From NCBI GenBank assembly GCA_030592245.1, contig JAUVJV010000207.1, forward strand, positions 1 through 5,081: a DNA stretch of 5,081 nt. The letters run 5' to 3'. The translations under genes were made by a program, and so were the position numbers. Shown piece after piece: positions 1 through 4,877 of the stretch (positions within the stretch are counted from its first letter, which is position 1; every line of letters begins with the position of its first letter). The notes below the pieces were generated by a model. It ran no database searches, was not told the DNA's origin, and worked only from the letters and a program-made list of their open reading frames with translations. This DNA is from Candidatus Eiseniibacteriota bacterium (GTDB lineage Bacteria; Arandabacterota; Arandabacteria; Arandabacterales; Arandabacteraceae).

Positions 1-1
1 C

Positions 2-184
2 CTTGCCGTGATGGCCTTGAGGGCAGGCCTTCCGGATGGATACGGAACCCCACTCCGGCTCGTGCTCTCGATTGCCGCATTTGGACTCGCCTACCTTGTC
101 TCGATACATTTCGCCGGGAGGCCGTTCGGATATCAGGTGGCGGGCCTGATCCGGGAGGTACTTGCCGTGGTCCGCTCCCGCTAA
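2..184 (+). CDS. C-terminal end of a membrane protein, possibly a polysaccharide flippase (partial)
   Basis: The window opens inside this gene; the 60 visible codons end at TAA 182-184. The residues include one clear hydrophobic segment (about residues 18-39 of the visible part: LRLVLSIAAFGLAYLVSIHF), followed by a short amphipathic, basic C-terminal tail ending LIREVLAVVRSR. A last transmembrane helix followed by a short cytoplasmic helix rich in Leu, Glu and Arg resembles the C-termini of Wzx/MATE-like oligosaccharide flippases, but this is only a resemblance in style. No catalytic or diagnostic motif is visible, so any polytopic membrane protein remains possible. It converges with the - strand gene that ends at 375. 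I am confident of the reading frame and stop and unsure of the function. Confidence 0.7.
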   Translation, partial: LAVMALRAGLPDGYGTPLRLVLSIAAFGLAYLVSIHFAGRPFGYQVAGLIREVLAVVRSR

Positions 185-215
185 ACGCAGCCGGTAGCGG
201 ATGCTTGGATGCGAG

Positions 216-278
216 GCGAGTGAAGTTCCCGGAGTGAGGCGTACGTAGGGTACGCCGCAGCGACGAGGAACTTCGCGC
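216..278. repeat. Nested palindromic intergenic element (REP-like)
   Basis: Two perfect inverted repeats are nested. The outer arms are GAAGTTCC (222-229) and GGAACTTC (267-274). The inner arms are GGCGTAC (238-244) and GTACGCC (250-256) around a 5-base loop GTAGG. Further pairing is possible outside (GCG 216-218 with CGC 276-278). The element starts 31 bases after a stop codon and fills most of the space before the terminator. The layout (outer arm, inner hairpin, then a purine-rich tail GCAACAAAGCAGATGAAT at 277-294) resembles dispersed intergenic palindromes that occur in many copies in some environmental bacterial genomes. Only one copy is visible here, so its repeat nature is inferred, not seen. 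It could equally be a single 3'-end RNA structure of the upstream gene. Confidence 0.55.
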
Positions 279-318
279 AACAAAGCAGATGAATATCCTG
301 CGCCGGCCCGGCACATAG

Positions 319-355
319 AAAAACCCCCGCTTCCCACGCGAGAGGGAAGCGGGGG
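319..355 (-). terminator. Strong Rho-independent terminator of the - strand operon, possibly bidirectional
   Basis: A 12-bp perfect stem (CCCCCGCTTCCC 324-335 with GGGAAGCGGGGG 344-355) encloses an 8-base loop. Read on the - strand the stem is followed by TTTTTCTATG (the A-run 319-323 on +), the classical intrinsic terminator layout. It begins 19 bases after the stop of the 767-residue secreted protein. On the + strand the stem is followed only by TGTCTT, so it would terminate the convergent membrane-protein gene less well, although the stem alone may protect that transcript's 3' end. Confidence 0.92.
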
Positions 356-374
356 GTGTCTTAAGAGAAATCCC

Positions 375-662
375 CTACCTTATCAAAATCGCCTTCTTGT
401 TGACTTCGAAACTACCGGCCCTGAACCTGAAGAAGTAAATACCGGAAGGCAGGGCTTCGCCTGTCTCCGATCTACCGTTCCAGGCAACAGAGTGCTGTCC
501 CACCGGCAGCACGGACTCGATCACGCTGTCGACCATCCTTCCATTGACGTCATAGACCAGAATGCTGACCCTGGCCTTCGCCGACAGCTCGAACTTGATG
601 TCGGTGGATCCGCTGAACGGGTTGGGCACATTGTTGAACCTCGTGACCAGAGGCCTCACGTC
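375..662 (-). other. FlgD-like / type IX-like C-terminal sorting domain (within the 767-residue protein)
   Basis: This covers residues 673-767 of the secreted protein. The order of signature elements is N-x-P-NPFSGST-x-I-x-F-x-L, then a beta strand VSILVYDVNGRMV, then LPVGQHSVAWNGRSETG, then LPSGIYFFRF, and a final basic strand KKAILIR. This is the pattern of the FlgD Ig-like fold and of type A sorting domains used by type IX secretion cargo (established family knowledge). In Bacteroidota such a domain is cut off and the protein anchored or released at the cell surface; whether that holds here depends on secretion genes outside the window. Confidence 0.85.
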
Positions 663-2678
663 CCCGGGGTCAATCCCGGTCAGCGTGGTCTCGGCGACGC
701 ACGACTGCGTGTCGCTTTCTCCGAAGAGACCATTGTACTCATTGCCCTCACGGTAGTAGGCATAGGCATACCACTTGATCGTATCGCCGGCCTGGATCGA
801 ACCCGGCAGGGCAACTTGGAATACCGCCACGGGAACTCCACAGTCTCCGCCCGGCGTTTCCTCTTCGCGCAGGTAGTTGTCCACGGGGAACTCCGCCGCG
901 GTCCCGCTGGTCTTAGGATCACTGCCATCGACCGTCGCCTTGAAGCCGACCTCGGAGCCGAAGCCCCTCGGCGAGAGCGATGCCCTTATGATCGCGCTAT
1001 CCGGCACACACGTGAGGTTACAGATCGTGGGCCTGCTCTCCACCTCAGCAACACACTGCTGGTTGGGGCTGTCGCTGTAGGCGTTGTCACTGCCGTAAGC
1101 GTGGACATACCAGTTAATGGTGTTGCCCAGGTCAGCGGCCAGCCAGGCGCCGAACTTGCCTGTGGAATCAGTGTCCTCGATATGGAAGCCCTTCGTCATG
1201 TAGGTCGTGCCACTGATCTTGGGATCCGTGCCATCGAGAGTCCAGTAGAAGTCCATTCCGGCACCGTAGCCCGGAGGTTCGACCTCTCCGGTGACCAGGA
1301 CATAGTCGGAGTCAGGATCGCAGTTTAAGTTCAAGATATCAGCGGTGTCTCCCTGGACGAAGAAATAGATGGTATCGGTCTCATCGTAATTGCTGTTCAC
1401 ATCCTCACCGAAGGCGTACCACTTCACGGTGTCCCCGTCCAGAGGCTCATTGAACACCGCGAAGAACTTGTCATTGTTCCCGAACTGGGTATCGAAGGTC
1501 CCGTCCAGAGTATCAACCGTGGCGCTCACCCTGGGGTCGCTCCCGTCCTTGGTGTAGGGGAACTTGACATAACTTGTCACGCCGCCGTCACCCACGTAGA
1601 TCTCGGCCCAGGCTGTGCACGTGGTAGGGCTCGAGCCCTCATTGCCTACCCAGGCAATGCCGCCCTGGGTGAAGGTGAAGGTGGTATCGCTCCAGTCGGT
1701 GAAACCGTTCTTGGCGGTGCCTTTCGCGATCCAGGTCACCAGTACGTCGTCGGCAGCAGGTATGACGGCATAGAAGGTATCCGAGGTGTCCGCACCCGGC
1801 CTGCAATCATCATAGGTGCCCCCGACGAAAGCATCGGTCTCATCAGGAGTGGACCCGTCGGTGGTATAGTAGAAAGTCATTGAAGTGGTATTGCCGCAGT
1901 TGCCCGGAGTTATGTCCGCCAATGTCGTACAGGTGAATTCGAAGCTCTGCTCATTATCGACCACCGCGTCTCCGATGGGAGGCAGAACCGGAAGCATAAC
2001 TGGTGACACGCCCGGGCCCAGGTTCTTGGCAACAAAGAAGTGGGCCATTTCCTGCGTTGCCGAACCTATGGGATTCGCATGCGGGAAGGTACCGACAATC
2101 TGACTATTGTCCTCGCTGCTGATCCAGGCCACCACCGCCAGGCTCTCCGCATACTGGATCAGGCTATCAGGAATGCAGATCTCGGTTACCTTGTTGTCGG
2201 GCCATCCACCATAGGTACACGCATCGGTCCAGCCGCGCCAGATCCAGGACCCACCGCCGGCGGTATCCCACACGGTGCTTTCGTGCCAACCAGCTTGTCC
2301 TCCCATATAGTAGATCACCTCTGGAAGGTAGTCGCCCGTGAAGGTAACATGACCGTAACCGTCCATGGTGGCACCCGACCCGGCTATCTGGTCGGTATCG
2401 AAGGCTATGAAGAAGTCGTAGGCGCCATCATCATGGTTTGCAAGGCTCCCCGCGATGGCGAAAAAGAACGTAGTGTCGTCCCAGGTGAAATAAAAGTCCG
2501 TGTCAGTATCATTGTCAATGAGCTCATCGCTTTCCCAGGTGGTTCCACCCAACACCGGCGCGTCGCTTTCGACAACGCCGTCGGTCGTGTTGGGAGTGGT
2601 GTAGGTCAATCCGAAGACCCACGCCGGAATCACCAGGAGACAGAGACTCAATACAACGACCTGCTTGAGATACCTCAT
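375..2678 (-). CDS. Secreted multidomain protein with four ~104-residue repeats and a FlgD/type IX-like C-terminal sorting domain
   Basis: The 767-residue product is predicted to be exported. Residues 1-23 form a Sec signal peptide (MRYLKQ, then a hydrophobic core, ending AWVFG). Residues 24-228 look like a CBM9/DOMON-type beta-sandwich, with WESDELIDND early, TWDDTTFFFAIAG and FIAFDTD. Residues about 234-666 hold four repeats, each with a T/K-x-DG-S/T-x-P motif (Asp at 274, 378, 482, 584) and a later W or WY strand. The TTDGSTP form recalls chitobiase C-terminal / Ig-like domains. Residues 673-767 are a FlgD-like sorting domain (NVPNPFSGST, VYDVNGR, WNGRSETGEALPSGIYFFR, ending AILIR). The chosen start ATG (2678) lies 6 bases after AGGAGG; an adjacent ATG at 2681 is possible. 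A 31-residue longer reading from TTG 2771 lacks this support and would bury the signal peptide. A PorV-like gene lies 130 bp upstream on the same strand. The ligand is unknown; no catalytic residues are evident, so adhesion or glycan binding is more likely than an enzyme. Confidence 0.9.
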   Translation of the reverse strand: MRYLKQVVVLSLCLLVIPAWVFGLTYTTPNTTDGVVESDAPVLGGTTWESDELIDNDTDTDFYFTWDDTTFFFAIAGSLANHDDGAYDFFIAFDTDQIAGSGATMDGYGHVTFTGDYLPEVIYYMGGQAGWHESTVWDTAGGGSWIWRGWTDACTYGGWPDNKVTEICIPDSLIQYAESLAVVAWISSEDNSQIVGTFPHANPIGSATQEMAHFFVAKNLGPGVSPVMLPVLPPIGDAVVDNEQSFEFTCTTLADITPGNCGNTTSMTFYYTTDGSTPDETDAFVGGTYDDCRPGADTSDTFYAVIPAADDVLVTWIAKGTAKNGFTDWSDTTFTFTQGGIAWVGNEGSSPTTCTAWAEIYVGDGGVTSYVKFPYTKDGSDPRVSATVDTLDGTFDTQFGNNDKFFAVFNEPLDGDTVKWYAFGEDVNSNYDETDTIYFFVQGDTADILNLNCDPDSDYVLVTGEVEPPGYGAGMDFYWTLDGTDPKISGTTYMTKGFHIEDTDSTGKFGAWLAADLGNTINWYVHAYGSDNAYSDSPNQQCVAEVESRPTICNLTCVPDSAIIRASLSPRGFGSEVGFKATVDGSDPKTSGTAAEFPVDNYLREEETPGGDCGVPVAVFQVALPGSIQAGDTIKWYAYAYYREGNEYNGLFGESDTQSCVAETTLTGIDPGDVRPLVTRFNNVPNPFSGSTDIKFELSAKARVSILVYDVNGRMVDSVIESVLPVGQHSVAWNGRSETGEALPSGIYFFRFRAGSFEVNKKAILIR
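681..1979 (-). repeat. Four tandem ~104-residue protein repeats with DG-motif and paired cysteines
   Basis: The repeat phase is set by the DG motifs YYTTDGSTP, PYTKDGSDP, YWTLDGTDP and KATVDGSDP, whose Asp residues (274, 378, 482, 584) are 104, 104 and 102 residues apart. Each unit then has a strand with W(I/Y) about 40 to 50 residues later (VTWIAKG, VKWYAFG, INWYVHAYG, IKWYAYAYY). A Cys stands near each unit start (250, 354, 453, 557). Units 3 and 4 also end in QxCVAE (Cys 542, 660), so a disulfide within each unit is plausible in an exported protein. Units 3 and 4 are the most alike (LNCDPDS and LTCVPDS; DPKISGT and DPKTSGT), suggesting the most recent duplication. The DNA itself has diverged, so this is a protein-level repeat. 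Confidence 0.8.
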
Positions 2679-2684
2679 CATCTC

Positions 2685-2690
2685 CCTCCT
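2685..2690 (-). promoter_or_regulatory. Ribosome binding site that decides the start of the 767-residue protein
   Basis: AGGAGG on the - strand stands 6 bases before ATG 2678 and 3 bases before the adjacent ATG 2681. The 6-base spacing favours ATG 2678. The further upstream ATG (2693) overlaps this site and has no purine-rich site of its own, which is why it is not used here. Confidence 0.75.
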
Positions 2691-2723
2691 CATTGTTAGG
2701 TCACATCCCCCACCGGCGCACAC

Positions 2724-2746
2724 AAAAAGGGTAGGGAACCCCCCTT
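2724..2746 (-). terminator. Weak hairpin plus U-run in the leader between the two - strand genes (possible attenuator)
   Basis: Read on the - strand, AAGGG (2746-2742) can pair with CCCTT (2731-2727) around a 10-base G/C-rich loop. The 3' arm runs directly into TTTTT (2728-2724). The stem is only 5 bp, so it is a weak intrinsic terminator at best. It sits after the PorV-like gene's stop and inside the leader of the 767-residue gene, where partial termination would lower expression of the second gene. Confidence 0.25.
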
Positions 2747-2777
2747 GCCAGACTTGCCTGTTTTCATGCAACCATCA

Positions 2778-2806
2778 ACGATATCATAGAAAAGTCGTTA
2801 TGTCAA
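2778..2806 (-). promoter_or_regulatory. Candidate sigma70-type promoter for the 767-residue secreted protein
   Basis: On the - strand a perfect -35 TTGACA (2806-2801) is followed by a 17-base spacer and TATCGT (2783-2778; 4 of 6 match to TATAAT). The predicted start point near 2771 would leave a leader of about 93 bases before ATG 2678. It overlaps the end of the PorV-like gene by none of its coding bases, so the second gene may be expressed both from this site and by read-through. Confidence 0.5.
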
Positions 2807-2808
2807 TT

Positions 2809-3777
2809 TCATTCCTGCGGGCTCACGAGTGACCTGATCCCGAATCTGTGGATATTGTCCAGCGGGCTGGCATCCTCATAAGAGTAGTCCACCCAGATCC
2901 TGCCGAAACCGACGCCGAACCCGGCAGAGAGCCCCCGCTCCCAGGGCAGCTCATTGGCGCTGTCAGACAGGGTACCTGTCCGCCGCCTGTACCCGATCCT
3001 CAGTTCAAAGTCCTTTGCCGGCCTCGCGGCAAGCCCCGCCCGGATCTGGCGGTGCCCCTCGTCGGCGAAATAGAAGGAAAAGCCGGCCTGAAACGTATTG
3101 CCGGGGGATTCCATCTCGAAGCCGAGCTCCAGGTTGGTGGGAGGCTCTCCCCCTTCATCGCCCCACCGGAAGAGCCGGAGGTTCCGGACGATCAGGGCCG
3201 AGTAGGCCTCGTAACCGTTTCCACCGTGGCCATTTCCGACCGGAAAGAGGCGCGCGGTCCCGCTCAAGTCGGCGAACATCCCTCCCGCGGTGACATCGTC
3301 GGTGTTCTGCCGCGCCAGTTTGACCCCCACCCCACCGGACAGATAGGAAGTCAGCCCGGCGCCACCGGAGAGGCCCAGGACAATCTCGCCATGGGAGAAC
3401 TCATCGCCACTCCCGGTCGGATCGTCCCATCCAGTCCGTCTCACCGTACCGGTCGAAAGGTATGCGAGATAGAACCCGTAGCCCATACCGCGTTCTGAAA
3501 GCCCCGTATATCCGGCTATACCCCCCTTGGTCTGCACCAGGTAGTCCATGTAAGCGGCAAAACCCAGGCGGCCCGGGGACCTGGCCAGCCCGGAGGCGTT
3601 CCAGAGCACATTATCGATGTCTCCGGTCCGCGCGACCAGCCCGCAGGTACCTCCCCCACGCCCCAGGAAGTCGATGTTCATAGATGAGAAGGCCGAAGCA
3701 AGGCAAATAGGCGCAAAAAGAGCAAGAAGTGAGGTAAACACGCCTATAGGACACCAGAATCTGCAAAAAACTCTCAA
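2809..3777 (-). CDS. PorV/PorQ-family (UPF0164-like) outer-membrane beta-barrel protein
   Basis: The 322-residue product begins with a signal peptide (residues 1-29, ending LASA before FSS). The PorV/PorQ signature follows directly: FLGRGGGTCGLVARTGDIDNVLWNASGLA, residues 37-65. In the family this segment carries a glycine-rich stretch, an acidic residue and WNPAGLA; here the Pro is Ser. The rest alternates short amphipathic strands rich in Gly and aromatics (GYGFYLAYLS, GGVGVKLA, FQAGFSFYF, LRIGYRRR, IWVDYSYED), ending in HRFGIRS as in barrel C-termini but with an extra VSPQE. I place the start at TTG 3777 because GAGGAG lies 9 bases before it and the signal peptide follows at once. An ATG at 3840 would add 21 polar residues and has no good ribosome site. 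In type IX secretion PorV is the shuttle that receives cargo at the outer membrane. The neighbouring cargo-like gene fits that role, but UPF0164 proteins also occur without the system. Confidence 0.85.
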   Translation of the reverse strand: MRVFCRFWCPIGVFTSLLALFAPICLASAFSSMNIDFLGRGGGTCGLVARTGDIDNVLWNASGLARSPGRLGFAAYMDYLVQTKGGIAGYTGLSERGMGYGFYLAYLSTGTVRRTGWDDPTGSGDEFSHGEIVLGLSGGAGLTSYLSGGVGVKLARQNTDDVTAGGMFADLSGTARLFPVGNGHGGNGYEAYSALIVRNLRLFRWGDEGGEPPTNLELGFEMESPGNTFQAGFSFYFADEGHRQIRAGLAARPAKDFELRIGYRRRTGTLSDSANELPWERGLSAGFGVGFGRIWVDYSYEDASPLDNIHRFGIRSLVSPQE

Positions 3778-3786
3778 TGGACAGAG

Positions 3787-3792
3787 CTCCTC
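3787..3792 (-). promoter_or_regulatory. Ribosome binding site supporting the TTG start of the PorV-like gene
   Basis: GAGGAG on the - strand stands 9 bases before TTG 3777. It is directly preceded by a small hairpin (GTTCG 3793-3797 with CGAAC 3803-3807, 5-base loop) that could influence ribosome access. Confidence 0.6.
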
Positions 3793-3808
3793 GTTCGGCC
3801 CTCGAACC

Positions 3809-3874
3809 TCAGTCGCCCCCTGTCCTGATCCACCCCTCATTGCCCTGAGGGATGCACCGGCTCAGGATGCACAT
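3809..3874 (-). CDS. Possible 21-residue leader ORF upstream of the PorV-like gene
   Basis: ATG 3874 is preceded by GGGAGG with a 4-base gap and opens a 21-codon frame ending TGA at 3811-3809, 31 bases before the TTG start of the PorV-like gene. Its product (starting MCILSRCIPQ) has no recognisable motif. The frame differs from that of the main gene. A hairpin (3793-3807) lies between its stop and the next ribosome site, a layout compatible with translational coupling. The coding evidence is only a good ribosome site plus position, so this may be chance. Confidence 0.25.
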   Translation of the reverse strand: MCILSRCIPQGNEGWIRTGGD

Positions 3875-3904
3875 CGGTCCTCCCGGAATGATGCTATCAC
3901 CCAT

Positions 3905-3933
3905 ACCTTACTGCCGCGGAACCCGTGCGTCAA
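3905..3933 (-). promoter_or_regulatory. Weak candidate promoter for the PorV-like gene
   Basis: On the - strand TTGACG (3933-3928; 5 of 6) is followed by 17 bases and TAAGGT (3910-3905; 3 of 6). The predicted start near 3898 lies just before the ribosome site of the possible leader ORF. The -10 match is poor, so this is tentative. Confidence 0.3.
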
Positions 3934-3994
3934 CCCGGCGAAATCAACTATGAAACACTTTATACTCGGGTCCCAAAGAAAGACCTTTTTTTGT

Positions 3995-4023
3995 TTGACA
4001 TTCCACACGTTCTGTGATAAACT
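3995..4023 (+). promoter_or_regulatory. Promoter P1 of the 232-residue secreted protein gene
   Basis: A perfect -35 TTGACA (3995-4000), a 17-base spacer and TAAACT (4018-4023; 4 of 6) preceded by TG-A, which makes an extended -10. A T-rich stretch (3986-3994) directly upstream could act as an UP element. The predicted start is near 4030. Confidence 0.6.
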
Positions 4024-4053
4024 GTCCTCGTAAATCGATCAGGTCGAATGTGA

Positions 4054-4082
4054 TTGACATCTGTGTGTTACCGTGCTAAGAT
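4054..4082 (+). promoter_or_regulatory. Promoter P2 of the 232-residue secreted protein gene
   Basis: A second perfect TTGACA (4054-4059) with a 17-base spacer and TAAGAT (4077-4082; 4 of 6), again with an extended TG-C before the -10. It lies 59 bases downstream of P1, and its predicted start is near 4089. Its -10 overlaps the left arm (TGCTAAG, 4074-4080) of an inverted repeat, which could be an operator. Confidence 0.55.
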
Positions 4083-4124
4083 TGGCGTGGTTTGGTGAAA
4101 GGTGGTGATGCCGAGACCTTAGCA
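4074..4124 (+). promoter_or_regulatory. Inverted repeat TGCTAAG/CTTAGCA spanning the P2 -10 and the leader
   Basis: Perfect 7-base arms lie at 4074-4080 and 4118-4124. Inside them GGCGT (4084-4088) can pair with ATGCC (4108-4112) with one G-U pair, so a P1 transcript could fold this as a two-part stem. A P2 transcript starting near 4089 would lack the left arms. The right arm is shared with a competing hairpin at 4113-4138. Confidence 0.4.
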
Positions 4125-4138
4125 TTTGCTATAGGCTC
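4113..4138 (+). promoter_or_regulatory. Leader hairpin upstream of the 232-residue gene
   Basis: GAG-A-CCT-TAGC (4113-4123) pairs with GCTA-T-AGG-CTC (4128-4138) as a 10-bp stem with two single-base bulges and an ATTT loop. It would be present in transcripts from either promoter. It ends 27 bases before the ribosome site and is not followed by a U-run, so it is not a standard terminator. No known riboswitch consensus is recognised. Confidence 0.4.
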
Positions 4139-4178
4139 AGAGCTCGAGTTCGTTTGTTAACCAAAAGGAGAGGCGCTT

Positions 4179-4877
4179 ATGAGAAAAGGATTATGTGTTC
4201 TCTTTTGCCTGGGACTGCTGGCTATCCCCGCCACAGTTCTCGGGTGGAATTTCGACTACCAAGTGTTCGATTACGACCATGGCATTCTTGGGAACCCGGC
4301 GTTCTATACCGGGACCATCACAAGCGGCGGCGTGGGGGTTGTTGAGATATGGTGGGACGATAGCCTTTGGCCTACCGATCCTGATGAGAGATTCGACTCC
4401 CTTTGGGTCTGGTATTTCCAGGACAACTATGAAGTCGGGGTAGACCCCATTCCCTCCAAGTGGGTGGGGATGATGCCCGGATGGGTCTATATCTCTGCGT
4501 CAGGCGCTCCGGTGGGCTATAACGGCTCGATCGTGTGCTACATCAGGGCTTACATCACCATCAAGGACTGGAACTGGAACGGAGTCCTTGACGACTGGGA
4601 GCTCAAGATGAAGCAGCACCTGTTCAACGGCAACCTCTCAAAGCAGTGTCATTATTATGATGACGGCGAGCTGACCGGCACGATGGGTTCGGGTTCGATG
4701 TCGAGTAACTACTTCTCGTTCTATCCGAAGTGTATCGCGTCGTATCCGGCATGCACTTCGGCCGACGTGGACACGCTTTACTCGGTAGGGGTTCCGGCCG
4801 TGCTGAACGTCTACCCCCTCTGCCCTGTGTCAGTTGAGCAGAGTAGCTGGGGCTCGATAAAGGCGCTGTACAGGTAA
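4179..4877 (+). CDS. Secreted protein of unknown function with one EF-hand-like calcium loop
   Basis: The 232-residue product is not recognised as a member of a named family. Residues 1-22 are a signal peptide (MRKGLC, hydrophobic core, ATVLG before WNFDY). The mature part is rich in Trp, Tyr, Asp and Gly, with short beta-like stretches (VGVVEIWWDD, LWVWYF, WVYISASG), suggesting a small beta-sandwich. Residues 130-141 (DWNWNGVLDDWE) match a 12-residue EF-hand loop with Asp, Asn, Asn, Gly, Asp and a closing Glu at positions 1, 3, 5, 6, 9 and 12. A helix (LKMKQHLF) follows. The C-terminus, VEQSSWGSIKALYR, follows a Pro/Val-rich linker and looks like a short sorting or anchoring tail rather than a folded domain. 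The start ATG has AAGGAG with an 8-base gap. Two promoters lie upstream, and the next exported-protein gene follows after 112 bp with no obvious terminator between. It has no FlgD-like sorting domain. Confidence 0.85.
   Translation: MRKGLCVLFCLGLLAIPATVLGWNFDYQVFDYDHGILGNPAFYTGTITSGGVGVVEIWWDDSLWPTDPDERFDSLWVWYFQDNYEVGVDPIPSKWVGMMPGWVYISASGAPVGYNGSIVCYIRAYITIKDWNWNGVLDDWELKMKQHLFNGNLSKQCHYYDDGELTGTMGSGSMSSNYFSFYPKCIASYPACTSADVDTLYSVGVPAVLNVYPLCPVSVEQSSWGSIKALYR
4566..4601 (+). other. EF-hand-like calcium-binding loop in the 232-residue protein
   Basis: This segment encodes residues 130-141. The loop has acidic or amide side chains at positions 1, 3, 5, 9 and 12 and Gly at 6, as in canonical EF-hand and dockerin loops. 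The preceding segment (AYITIK) looks like a beta strand rather than a helix, so this is an isolated strand-loop-helix site, as seen in some extracellular calcium-binding proteins. Confidence 0.6.

Larger units (their letters stand above)
3778..4178. other. Divergent regulatory region (about 400 bp) between the PorV-like gene and the 232-residue gene
   Basis: No convincing full-length gene lies here. It holds, from left to right: the ribosome site and hairpin of the PorV-like gene, a possible leader ORF, a weak leftward promoter (3905-3933), a run of seven T (3986-3992) just upstream of the first rightward -35 where an UP element would sit, two rightward promoters, and a leader with competing inverted repeats. 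The length and density of signals suggest controlled expression of both sides. Confidence 0.6.

Noticed and set aside
492..1328. Long + strand open frame (278 codons) antisense to the secreted protein
   Set aside because: It lies wholly opposite a well-supported gene with signal peptide, repeats and sorting domain. Its translation is Arg/Val/Gly-rich without motifs, and no ribosome site was identified, so it is a by-product of codon bias.
2040..2699. + strand open frame of 219 codons opposite the N-terminal part of the secreted protein
   Set aside because: Antisense to the signal peptide and N-terminal domain; no recognisable domain and no supporting context.
2679..2771. Longer start (TTG 2771) for the secreted protein
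   Set aside because: It would place 31 residues before the signal peptide, has no clear ribosome site and coincides with the predicted transcription start. ATG 2678 after AGGAGG is better.
2848..3498. + strand open frame of 216 codons opposite the PorV-like gene
   Set aside because: Pro/Arg/Gly-rich translation typical of the reverse of a GC-rich gene; the - strand reading has the PorV signature.
3969..3992. GGTC/GACC hairpin followed by seven T, a possible + strand terminator
   Set aside because: The stem is only 4 bp with a 9-base loop and there is no + strand gene upstream to terminate. The T-run is better explained as AT-rich DNA upstream of the P1 -35.
4081..4140. Known riboswitch class in the leader of the 232-residue gene
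   Set aside because: I looked for c-di-GMP, TPP, cobalamin, glycine and SAM core motifs and recognised none; only the competing inverted repeats are supported.
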